A DNA stretch of 10,911 bases from Candidatus Saccharimonadota bacterium (GTDB lineage Bacteria; Patescibacteriota; Saccharimonadia; Saccharimonadales; UBA4665), in the NCBI GenBank assembly GCA_029288515.1, contig JARIHB010000090.1:1-10911 (forward strand), given 5' to 3'. Below are positions 1 through 6,757 of the stretch, piece after piece (position 1 is the first letter of the stretch; each line of letters begins with the position of its first letter). The position numbers and the translations under genes were made by a program. The notes beneath the pieces are model-generated. The model searched no databases. It was not told the origin of the DNA and saw only the letters and a list, made by a program, of their open reading frames with translations.

Positions 1-1
1 A

Positions 2-1897
2 GCTAGGACCCCGCTTATTATTAGTGCTCCAAGTGTGACATCGGGTTCGGCCTACGCCCAGTTTGCTAAAGTTGTCAAACAATTAGCAAAAGATACCCAT
101 TACGAAACTGATGAAAAGCGTAAAACGGTTATCCTCACCGACAAAGGTATCTCGAAGATCGAGAAAGTTTTAGGTATCGACAATCTTTACGGACCAAATA
201 ATATCCGAACAATTTACCATTTGCAGCAGGCGCTGCGCGCCCACTCACTGTTTCACCGAGATAAGGACTATGTAGTTACCTCCAGCGGAGAAGTAGTGAT
301 TGTCGATGAGTTTACCGGTCGTTTGCTGCCCGGGCGAAGATATAACGAAGGCTTGCACCAGGCCATTGAAGCCAAAGAAGGCGTGGAAGTGCAGCAGGAG
401 AGCATGACGCTGGCGACCATTTCGTTCCAGAATTACTTCCGTTTGTACGAAAAGCTGGCCGGTATGACCGGTACGGCTCTGACCGAAGCCGAGGAATTCC
501 ACCAGATTTACAAATTAGACGTTGTGGAAGTGCCGGCTAACCGGAAGGTGATCCGCGAAGATCGCCAGGACCGTATTTACAAGAACGAGAAGGGCAAGTT
601 CAAAGCCATCGTTAACGAAGTAAAAATGCTGCATACCAAGGGTCAGCCGGTGCTGATTGGTACCGTATCAATTGAAAAGAACGAGAAGCTGGCTAACATG
701 CTCTCCAAAGCCGGCGTACCGCACGAGCTGTTGAACGCCAAGAACAATGAAAAAGAGGCCGCTATCGTGGCTCGCGCCGGACAGAGAGGCGCAGTTACGC
801 TAGCTACTAATATCGCCGGCCGCGGTACCGACATTATTCTGGGCGAGGGGGTCAAGGATCTGGGCGGTTTGTACGTGCTTGGTTCCGAGCGCCACGAATC
901 GCGGCGCATCGACAACCAGCTGCGTGGCCGCGCCGGCCGACAGGGTGACCCGGGCGTTACGCAATTTTTTGTAAGCACCGAAGACGACCTTATGCGTATC
1001 TTTGGTGGCGAACGTATTGCCGGTCTGATGGAGCGTTTGAAAGTTGAAGAAGACACGCCTATCGAAAACCGTCTCATTAGCAAAAGCCTGGAAAGCGCCC
1101 AAAAGAAGGTTGAAGGTTTCCACTTTGACCAGCGTAAGAATGTCGTGCAGTACGACGATGTTATGAACCGTCACCGCAAGGCCGTGTACGCCATGCGCCG
1201 TGAAATCCTGTTGAGCGACGACATCAGCAAGCGCGTTAAAATATTCGCCGAAGAGGAATCACGGACGCTGGCGGCGTCGCCGGAGCTGATGACGGACAAG
1301 TTTGAGGTTATCGTGCGCGACACATTCCCGCTGGACGAACCGTCGCTTGACCGTTTGTTCGACGCGCCAGCCGACAAATTTGGTGACGCTCTTATTAAAG
1401 AAGCGCACGAGTTGTACGACGCCCGCGAGACAGCATTCGGCGCCGAAATACTGCGTAAAGTGGAGCGCGACATTTACCTGCAAGTGCTTGATAACCTGTG
1501 GATGCAGCACCTGGAAAACATGGATCACTTGCGTGAAGGTATTCACTGGATTAGTGTTGGGCAGCGCGACCCGCTGGTGGAATACCGTCGCCAGGGACAA
1601 CGCTTGTTTGATGAAATGCAGGCCGCATTACGTCACGAAGTGGTTCGTATGCTGTTCCACGCCGAGCCGGTAGACATGAGTATGCTTGAGATGCCTACCG
1701 AGACCGAGCTGACATTGGCAGCCCGCGGTTCTATCGATAACGTCGACAAAATTTCACAGGCAGATGACGATTTCCAGGCGGTAGACTTTAAAGAGAGTAA
1801 GAAAGATACCACCAAGAAACAATCGACTGCAACCGCCCGCAAGAAAATCCGCAAGGCTGAGCGCAAGCGTAAGGCACAAGGCCGCAGGCGTAAGTAG
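2..1897 (+). CDS. secA: Preprotein translocase ATPase SecA, C-terminal part (5' truncated by window edge)
   Basis: SecA is the cytoplasmic ATPase that drives unfolded preproteins through SecYEG. The frame is open from base 2, where the encoded ARTPLIISAP directly follows the DEAD-type Walker B region in known SecA proteins; the GTG at 35 is therefore an internal valine codon, not a start. Visible in order: GMTGTA (461-478), the GTVSIEKNE segment of the second helicase domain (about 659-685), the GRGTD motif V (818-832), motif VI QLRGRAGRQGDPG (917-955), then the helical scaffold and wing region with DNLWMQHLENMDHLREGIHW and DPLVEYRRQG (about 1490-1600). About 631 residues are present; the N-terminal third, including Walker A, lies outside. 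The C-terminus is a Lys/Arg-rich tail ending in GRRRK, and the Cys/His zinc-binding motif that contacts SecB in many bacteria is absent. It stops with TAG 15 bp before the M16 peptidase gene. Identification is certain. Confidence 0.98.
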   Translation, partial: ARTPLIISAPSVTSGSAYAQFAKVVKQLAKDTHYETDEKRKTVILTDKGISKIEKVLGIDNLYGPNNIRTIYHLQQALRAHSLFHRDKDYVVTSSGEVVIVDEFTGRLLPGRRYNEGLHQAIEAKEGVEVQQESMTLATISFQNYFRLYEKLAGMTGTALTEAEEFHQIYKLDVVEVPANRKVIREDRQDRIYKNEKGKFKAIVNEVKMLHTKGQPVLIGTVSIEKNEKLANMLSKAGVPHELLNAKNNEKEAAIVARAGQRGAVTLATNIAGRGTDIILGEGVKDLGGLYVLGSERHESRRIDNQLRGRAGRQGDPGVTQFFVSTEDDLMRIFGGERIAGLMERLKVEEDTPIENRLISKSLESAQKKVEGFHFDQRKNVVQYDDVMNRHRKAVYAMRREILLSDDISKRVKIFAEEESRTLAASPELMTDKFEVIVRDTFPLDEPSLDRLFDAPADKFGDALIKEAHELYDARETAFGAEILRKVERDIYLQVLDNLWMQHLENMDHLREGIHWISVGQRDPLVEYRRQGQRLFDEMQAALRHEVVRMLFHAEPVDMSMLEMPTETELTLAARGSIDNVDKISQADDDFQAVDFKESKKDTTKKQSTATARKKIRKAERKRKAQGRRRK

Positions 1898-1912
1898 CGG
1901 GGCAGACGGTAC

Positions 1913-3211
1913 ATGAAACACACAGTCACTGAGATAAAGCTGCGTAATGGCGCCCGGGGATTACTTATCCACATCCCCGACGCCAGTGTCATGAGTTTTG
2001 AGTTTAACTTCCGGGCAGGCGAATATTTAGTAAGTCCGGACAAGTGGGAAACGCCCCATTTGATGGAACATATGCTTCTGGGCGCCAATGAACGCTTCCC
2101 TAAAAGCCGCGTATTCCAGGCTGAAATAGAAAAAAACGGCGCGTATTCCAATGCCAGCACCAGCGTGTACGAAATAAGCTACGAAGCAGAATGTGCCGAC
2201 TTTGAATGGGAGCGCATACTCGAGCTTATGCTGCTGGCGATTACCAAGCCGCTTTTCCTGGCAGATGAGTTTGAAGCCGAGACAGGTAATGTGCGCGAAG
2301 AGTTGACCGCCCGCAGCAATAACCATTTCCGTCACCTGAGCCTGGAGTTGCGTGAGCGCTACGGGTTTATGGCCAAGACCGACGAGGAGCGGCTGAAGTT
2401 AATGGATAATGTGACAGTCAGTGACGTGCGTGAGCACTACGAGAATACCCACACGACTCGTAATCTGCGCTTCATTGTGGCTGGCAATCTGACGCCCAAG
2501 CGTCAGCAGACCGTTGAAGCTATGCTGTCGAGCGTTGAATTGCCTATTGGCACTGAGCGTATTGAACTGCCCGACGAACGCCCATCACCGCAGGAAGGTG
2601 CTATTTATATTCATAATAAGACGGTTAAAAATTTATATTTTTACATCGATAGCTTTATGCTGCGGCGTATGAACGAGCCGGAAACCGACGCCTTGAATTT
2701 GGTAAATACTATGCTGACCGAAACATTGTACTCAAAAATACTCGGCACCGCCCGCGAGCGCGGCCTGGTGTACGGCATGAGTAGCGGTTTCGGCCAGACA
2801 AAGCTTAGCAGTAATTGGTGGTTTGGCGCCCAGGTATCGCAAAAGAATGCGCTGCCGCTGTTTGATATCATCGTTGACGAACTGGATAACGTCTTCCGCG
2901 GAGAAATTGCCGCCGAGGACATTGAAGCCGCGCAAGCCTATGCTCTCGGGCGGTTCCAGCGCAGCGCGCAAACCGTTGCCGGCGTGGCTGCCGGCTATAG
3001 TAGCCGTTACTTTTTTGAAGGGCAGGTAGACGATTACTACCAGGTGCCCCAGCGCATTAAAGCGATCACCAAGTCACGCATTGTTGATATCTCCAATGAG
3101 CTGTTCAAGGATGGCATATGGGGCTTGGGAGTGCTGAGCAATTGCGAAAAGCCTTTTGCGAAAGAGCTACATGAACGCATTACACCGCTGTGGCGGCGGG
3201 ATGCCTCGTAG
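1913..3211 (+). CDS. M16 family zinc metallopeptidase (pitrilysin/MPP-like), catalytic motif intact
   Basis: A 432-residue single-chain M16 peptidase of the mitochondrial-processing-peptidase-like size class. The inverted zinc motif HxxEH is present as HLMEH at residues 49-53, with E52 the expected catalytic base. Glutamates at 123 and 130 follow; E130 lies 77 residues after the second histidine, the spacing expected of the third zinc ligand. The C-terminal half carries RERGLVYGM (281-289), resembling the substrate-binding Arg/Tyr region of M16 proteins. No signal peptide or membrane segment is seen, so it is probably cytoplasmic. ATG 1913 is 15 bp after secA; a GGGG at 1898-1901 is the only weak Shine-Dalgarno candidate and there is no -10 box, which suggests co-transcription with secA. 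The substrate cannot be inferred. Its 3' end overlaps the convergent gene by 32 bp. The family is secure; any link to clearing exported peptides is only a guess from context. Confidence 0.93.
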   Translation: MKHTVTEIKLRNGARGLLIHIPDASVMSFEFNFRAGEYLVSPDKWETPHLMEHMLLGANERFPKSRVFQAEIEKNGAYSNASTSVYEISYEAECADFEWERILELMLLAITKPLFLADEFEAETGNVREELTARSNNHFRHLSLELRERYGFMAKTDEERLKLMDNVTVSDVREHYENTHTTRNLRFIVAGNLTPKRQQTVEAMLSSVELPIGTERIELPDERPSPQEGAIYIHNKTVKNLYFYIDSFMLRRMNEPETDALNLVNTMLTETLYSKILGTARERGLVYGMSSGFGQTKLSSNWWFGAQVSQKNALPLFDIIVDELDNVFRGEIAAEDIEAAQAYALGRFQRSAQTVAGVAAGYSSRYFFEGQVDDYYQVPQRIKAITKSRIVDISNELFKDGIWGLGVLSNCEKPFAKELHERITPLWRRDAS

Positions 3212-4769
3212 TCTCTTCGGCAGTATTCGCAGCATTCCGGGCAGCGGCAACTTTTTGGTAGTATGCTGCTGAGGTAAAGTAGTTGGCCGGATTCGTACGC
3301 TTTGGAACGGTCGGTGGAACGTCGCTGTATTCGCGGTGGCGGTGTGCCGTGCCGTATAGTTCCTGCTTCAGTCGCCGCTCCTTTAGTTCCTGGCGGTGGC
3401 GGCCGGTGTATACTGAACCGGCAATCAATGCGGCAGAACCAACTGCCACGGCGGTCACCCGTACGCGCTGCACCTGTTCATCCGTAAGGCTGTAGCCCAA
3501 TAGCGTTTCATGGCGCGCGGGCGTTGGCGGTGCAGCTTCGGGCAGCAGGCCGGCATCACGTTGTTCCTGCAGAATACGCATCAGTTCTTTGTCTAGGTCT
3601 ACAGGTGCATTGGAGTTGGTTTGCGCCTCAGTAGGGGCAGTTGGTTCTGCCGCTTGAGCGTCGGCGCTATGGCGTGGTGTATAGTGGGAAGCCTTGTAAT
3701 CGGCGACGATCTGTTCGGCGGTGTGACGCTGCGATGCGTCGTTGTATTTGTTGTGGTCAGGGCTGGCGAACAGGTAGTGGTGCTTGTCTTTGGCAACCGC
3801 GGGGTTATCGCCGTAAAATGCTTCATTAACACGGTGCAGATTGGCATGGTTATGGGCCAGGCTGTTAGCCTGATCGGTAGTGAGTCCCGCTTCTTTGGCG
3901 GCATCACGCAGCGCATCGGCCGACCAGTCGTATACATTTGAGGCCCGTCCGGTCTCATGGTCGAGACTCACAGCGGTACGTAGGTGTACGGCGGGCTCAG
4001 TGATGGGCGGCATGGTGGTCGTATCTGGGCTAGGCTGCGTTGGGGTAACTGAGACGTCAGGTGTTGGCGTGGTTGTGGCTGCATCCGGCGTGGGATGCGG
4101 TTCCGGCGTCATGGCCGGATGTGGCGGTACGGCCGCGGCATGTTCGCCGCCGATAAACGGCAGTGGCGCACCATGCTTATAGCTGTTCCATACGCTGTAC
4201 GCTGTAAATATGCCTGTGGCGGCCATTGCGCCCAGCGCGCCTGCTATACGCATGCGGCGGGTGAGTGCTTCGCCATTTACCCTTACATAACCGGCGGCCT
4301 CGCTTGGCTTATACCATTTTACCTGGCGCCACAACGGTTTGTCTTTTGGTGCATCGGCGATTGTTTCAGGCTGGATTACACCCGCAGGCGGTGTCACCGG
4401 CATGTCTTGTATTAACTCGTGTTCGCCGAATGCATTCTCTCTTTTCGATAACCAACCCCGTGTGGTAGCGGGTACATGGTTTATACGTACGCTGCCGCGC
4501 CAATCAGGATCGGCGTAGGGGGCACTTTCGTCACGTTCGAACGTATATCCTTGCGGTGCGGCAGCAGGTTCGCCAGCTGCATGAGCTGGCGTATGTTCTG
4601 CAGGTTGTGCTCCGTAGGGATCGGAGTTGGGGAAGGGGGCTGCTTGGTTGTAGCTCTGTTCCGTCGCAACGGGATCGGTGGTGCCGACTTCGCCGATAGT
4701 TCGTAAAATAGGCATTATTAACGGCCCGTTGAGGTCGGAATTACTCCCGGGCACTGCCATCTCTGACAC
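3180..4769 (-). CDS. Hypothetical two-pass membrane protein with large proline/threonine-rich extracytoplasmic loop
   Basis: 529 residues from GTG 4769; ATG starts at 4760 (residue 4) and 4715 (residue 19) are possible alternatives. I do not recognise the family. The N-terminal 170 residues are hydrophilic and Pro/Ala-rich. A membrane segment spans about 174-194 (preceded by RRMR), followed by a Pro/Thr/Ala stalk (about 208-260), an alpha-helical domain rich in His and Asn (about 265-360, with DWSADALRDAAKEAG and an AHNHANLHRVNEAF stretch), a second linker, and a second membrane segment (about 437-455) followed by a strongly basic segment (GRHRQELKERRLKQE). The charge pattern predicts both termini inside and roughly 240 residues outside the membrane. 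A near-consensus promoter sits just upstream (4779-4807), with the -10 ending 9 nt before GTG; that spacing is why I prefer the GTG. The gene is divergent from the first MHFLP gene. The helical domain recalls LysM-type helix/linker spacing, but not well enough to assign it. Confidence 0.85.
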   Translation of the reverse strand: MSEMAVPGSNSDLNGPLIMPILRTIGEVGTTDPVATEQSYNQAAPFPNSDPYGAQPAEHTPAHAAGEPAAAPQGYTFERDESAPYADPDWRGSVRINHVPATTRGWLSKRENAFGEHELIQDMPVTPPAGVIQPETIADAPKDKPLWRQVKWYKPSEAAGYVRVNGEALTRRMRIAGALGAMAATGIFTAYSVWNSYKHGAPLPFIGGEHAAAVPPHPAMTPEPHPTPDAATTTPTPDVSVTPTQPSPDTTTMPPITEPAVHLRTAVSLDHETGRASNVYDWSADALRDAAKEAGLTTDQANSLAHNHANLHRVNEAFYGDNPAVAKDKHHYLFASPDHNKYNDASQRHTAEQIVADYKASHYTPRHSADAQAAEPTAPTEAQTNSNAPVDLDKELMRILQEQRDAGLLPEAAPPTPARHETLLGYSLTDEQVQRVRVTAVAVGSAALIAGSVYTGRHRQELKERRLKQELYGTAHRHREYSDVPPTVPKRTNPANYFTSAAYYQKVAAARNAANTAEETTRHPAATAV

Positions 4770-4778
4770 AACTGTTAT

Positions 4779-4807
4779 ATTTTACAAGAAAAATGTTAAA
4801 AAGTCAA
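4779..4807 (-). promoter_or_regulatory. Sigma-70-type promoter for the minus-strand membrane protein gene
   Basis: Read on the minus strand: -35 TTGACT (4807-4802), a 17-bp spacer, and -10 TAAAAT (4784-4779). Nine bases separate the -10 from GTG 4769, so transcription would begin at or within a few bases of the start codon and leave no ribosome binding site. Confidence 0.75.
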
Positions 4808-4809
4808 TG

Positions 4810-4838
4810 TTTTTACTGCATGATACGGTGTGTATAAT
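4810..4838 (+). promoter_or_regulatory. Promoter for the first MHFLP-family gene, predicted leaderless
   Basis: A perfect TATAAT at 4833-4838 ends 8 nt before ATG 4847. The -35 is weak: TTTTTA at 4810-4815 gives a 17-bp spacer, and TTTACT at 4812-4817 a 15-bp spacer. The promoter is back to back with the minus-strand one; the two -35 regions are only a few bases apart, so a protein bound there could affect both genes. Confidence 0.7.
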
Positions 4839-4846
4839 GTATCCCT

Positions 4847-5632
4847 ATGTTTGAAAATTTTCCTAATGGCGACGCCGATGATCGGCCTGACTCGCCAGGT
4901 GACGGTCACTATCAACCTAACGTACCGTCGCACGATTCGATGGGCGGCATGCACTTTTTACCTCAGGGTCAGCCAAATGCCCCTAAGGAGGTTGAGCATC
5001 CGGCAACACCTCCTGTCGAGGAGCTGACCGATTTTATTGTGCCGCATGACGGCTTGCAGCAACCGGTCGACTCAACCGAGCAACAAGCTGCACGAACACA
5101 ATTCGAATCGGCAGTAACTGACATTGTTTTAACTCATATTGTTGACATGCATCGTATTCCCGGTGTTGAGGGTGTAGAGGATCCTTCGAGCCATGTATTA
5201 CTGCGCGCACCTATCTCAAACACTGAATATTATGACGTCGGTGTGCGCTCGTATACAGACGTCGGTACATTTACTGGCGATTTTCCGCCTTATCTGCAGC
5301 CAGTGCGGCGGGTAAGCGTTACACGCAAAACAGATGGTATACCAACGGCTCTTTGTCTATGGACTGAGGGTACCGACGGCGTGGTGCGCCGGCGGGATAT
5401 TTACGGCATTACAGAGGTAAGCCCAGGCGAAAGGGACTTTATAGAGATAGAGCGGGACGTTTTTGGGGCGGGCGGTGAAAATATTCCTGAAGCAGAAATG
5501 ACACCTGTTGACCCCATATCGTCCTTTGAGCTGGAGATGCAGATGGGAATGGCGATGCCACCTGTGGGTATGCGGGAGATCCAGGGACTGACGCGTCTCT
5601 TGGGACGCTGTGTGGAGAGGCCGGCAGAATAA
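4847..5632 (+). CDS. MHFLP-family protein 1 (unrecognised function, tandem paralogue)
   Basis: 261 residues, acidic, no signal peptide or membrane segment; probably cytoplasmic. I do not recognise the family. It is the most divergent of three tandem paralogues but shares their order of landmarks: a Gly/Asp/Pro-rich N-terminus, MHFLP at 35-39, a DFIVPHD segment at 62-68, a helical stretch (about 78-103), a segment with paired tyrosines near 128, LWTEGTDGVVRR around 171-182, and a C-terminal VGMREIQGL at 240-248. It lacks the ATHPxVPAxD extension found after the HD motif in the other two. ATG 4847 is chosen because a perfect TATAAT ends 8 nt upstream, as in its paralogues. It ends with TAA 5630-5632, whose bases begin the first TAAGGGAT repeat. 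The conserved landmarks make it a real gene; the function is unknown. Confidence 0.88.
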   Translation: MFENFPNGDADDRPDSPGDGHYQPNVPSHDSMGGMHFLPQGQPNAPKEVEHPATPPVEELTDFIVPHDGLQQPVDSTEQQAARTQFESAVTDIVLTHIVDMHRIPGVEGVEDPSSHVLLRAPISNTEYYDVGVRSYTDVGTFTGDFPPYLQPVRRVSVTRKTDGIPTALCLWTEGTDGVVRRRDIYGITEVSPGERDFIEIERDVFGAGGENIPEAEMTPVDPISSFELEMQMGMAMPPVGMREIQGLTRLLGRCVERPAE

Positions 5633-5637
5633 GGGAT
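5630..5637 (+). repeat. TAAGGGAT element, copy 1
   Basis: First of three exact copies of an 8-bp word, all just after MHFLP-family reading frames. Here it overlaps the TAA stop of the first gene and is followed by CATCATGG, where the copy before the third gene has its TATAAT box. It may be a decayed promoter belonging to the broken fourth copy. Confidence 0.45.
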
Positions 5638-5870
5638 CATCATGGTGGGTCGGAAAGGAACTTTTACTGGATTGAGCCACCAAGCGCAGACAATTCATCT
5701 GAAGATACGGAGCCTCTGCGAAGAGCGACGCCACAGGGTGCAACATGGGTGCAATATTCGGCCCGCCTACAAGCCGTCGGGATCGACAGGTAGGCATACA
5801 GGAAATAAACGGCTTGGCCGCTTTTTCGCACCAGCCCGGCGTGAAATCGCAGAGCCCGGACGGTAGCTAA
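5633..5870 (+). pseudogene. Degenerate remnant of a fourth MHFLP-family gene (C-terminal part, frameshifted)
   Basis: This 238-bp stretch fills the gap between the first and second paralogues. The frame ending at TAA 5868-5870 encodes RQVGIQEINGLAAFSHQPG (from 5784), clearly the C-terminal signature of the family. A 24-nt block at 5802-5825 is identical to 6633-6656 in the second gene, and 33 of 36 positions match over 5790-5825. Upstream, that frame is open only from 5703 (stop at 5700). Another frame (5632-5790) reads ERNFYWIE at 5653-5676, which faintly resembles the YRWTE segment of the paralogues. The simplest reading is a fourth copy broken by deletion and a frameshift near 5785. An alternative is a 41-residue small protein starting at ATG 5745, but no promoter or ribosome binding site supports it. 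A 74-codon frame at 5642-5866 runs out of phase with the homology and is not the gene. Confidence 0.65.
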
Positions 5871-5887
5871 AGTTTGTCATATATAGA

Positions 5888-5893
5888 TATAAT
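5888..5893 (+). promoter_or_regulatory. -10 box for the second MHFLP-family gene, predicted leaderless
   Basis: A perfect TATAAT ends exactly 7 nt before ATG 5901. No convincing -35 lies 16-18 bp upstream (TAGCTA at 5864-5869 is poor). The box lies inside the longer upstream frame that begins at TTG 5874, which argues that the true start is 5901 rather than 5874 or the ATG at 5892. Confidence 0.65.
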
Positions 5894-5900
5894 GTCCTTC

Positions 5901-6710
5901 ATGGTGGTGGGCCCAGGTAGCTTTGAAGGGTGTAATGATGGCGAATTTGAAGGCGTGCCGCCTATCGACGGCGGTCAAGATGGCGCCGATCAGCTGCCGG
6001 GCATGCACTTTTTGCCCGGCAATGCTGCCGAGCAAATGGCTGAGGCATCCCCAGGGATACCGCAGACTTTAGAAGTGAGCGACTTTATAATGGCGCACGA
6101 CGCTACCCACCCGAAGGTGCCTGCTAAAGATGTAGCTGTCGTACGGAGGGGGTTCGAGTCGATTGTTACTGCCATGCTCCTTGCATATGTGCAGGACGCT
6201 GTCCCCGGTGATGACACGGAGCTAATCGGTTCGGATGATCCGGAGATTGAGTTGCTGTACAAGCTTCCCCTTACCGATGGCGGTTATTACCGTATTTCTG
6301 TGAGCGCAACAGCGGGCACAAAGGATACTGACCCGGCCTATCGCCTTAATCCATTGACGCGAACAGTAAGAGAAATAGAGATAACGCGCCGACCGGAGAG
6401 TGGCACCCCTGCGCTCTATCGTTGGACTGAATACGCCGACGGCTCAGTGTGCCGGTATACAAATGCTGATTTTGGAGCGTCGCTACGACGCATACAAGAA
6501 AGCGGTCTTTTTAGCAGCGCTCTGTCATATGACGAGACTATCCGAAAGATACGGGAGTTTTTACAGGAGGAGGTAGAGAATCAGCGTCTGGAAGAGACCA
6601 TGGGTTACCAGCACCAACAAGTGGGCATACGTGAAATAAACGGCTTGGCCGCTTTTCTGCGCCAGCCTGGTATAGAAATACAAGATCCGTATAGTGATAT
6701 AGGCGAGTAG
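5901..6710 (+). CDS. MHFLP-family protein 2 (unrecognised function, tandem paralogue)
   Basis: 269 residues from ATG 5901, acidic, without signal peptide or membrane segments. The frame extends upstream to TTG 5874, but 5901 sits 7 nt after TATAAT and places the GSFEG segment (6-10) in register with the third gene. Landmarks: MHFLP 35-39; DFIMAHDATHP 61-71; a helical stretch about 78-98 with AMLLAY; DGGYYRISV 126-134; REIEITRRP 157-165; YRWTEYADG 173-181; a long helical segment about 211-232 (DETIRKIREFLQEEVENQRL); and the terminal VGIREINGL 241-249 before a variable acidic tail. It is closest to the third gene, with shared nucleotide stretches (for example around AMLLAY) that suggest fairly recent duplication. 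Function unknown; the conserved HD pair is not in a recognisable catalytic context. Confidence 0.9.
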   Translation: MVVGPGSFEGCNDGEFEGVPPIDGGQDGADQLPGMHFLPGNAAEQMAEASPGIPQTLEVSDFIMAHDATHPKVPAKDVAVVRRGFESIVTAMLLAYVQDAVPGDDTELIGSDDPEIELLYKLPLTDGGYYRISVSATAGTKDTDPAYRLNPLTRTVREIEITRRPESGTPALYRWTEYADGSVCRYTNADFGASLRRIQESGLFSSALSYDETIRKIREFLQEEVENQRLEETMGYQHQQVGIREINGLAAFLRQPGIEIQDPYSDIGE

Positions 6711-6721
6711 CGGCTATACAT

Positions 6722-6749
6722 TTGACCAAAACCCATAAGGGATTATAAT
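6722..6749 (+). promoter_or_regulatory. Promoter for the third MHFLP-family gene, predicted leaderless
   Basis: -35 TTGACC (6722-6727), 16-bp spacer, perfect TATAAT (6744-6749). Of two adjacent ATG codons, the second (6758) is 8 nt from the -10 and the first (6755) 5 nt. The spacer contains the second TAAGGGAT copy. This is the clearest of the family's promoters. Confidence 0.78.
6736..6743 (+). repeat. TAAGGGAT element, copy 2
   Basis: Exact copy of the 8-bp word, lying between the -35 and -10 of the third gene's promoter and directly abutting the TATAAT box. Its position would suit a regulator site or simply mark a duplicated promoter segment. Confidence 0.45.
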
Positions 6750-6757
6750 CGCCTATG

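Noticed and set aside
35..37. GTG at 35 as the start of secA
   Set aside because: The frame is open and clearly SecA-like upstream to base 2, so this is an internal valine codon and the gene begins before the window.
643..1600. Several long minus-strand frames inside secA
   Set aside because: They are antisense shadows of strongly conserved SecA codons and have no promoters or recognisable products.
3283..4706. Multiple plus-strand frames opposite the membrane protein gene
   Set aside because: They mutually overlap, have biased Arg/Cys/Trp composition and no promoters. The minus-strand frame spans the whole region, has a promoter and shows plausible protein architecture.
5642..5866. 74-codon plus-strand reading frame as a gene
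   Set aside because: It is out of phase with the family homology at 5784-5870, is rich in Arg/His as expected of an out-of-frame read, and has no -10 box.
5874..5900. TTG 5874 or ATG 5892 as the start of the second MHFLP gene
   Set aside because: The TATAAT box lies within this stretch, and the 7-nt spacing plus alignment with the third gene favour ATG 5901.
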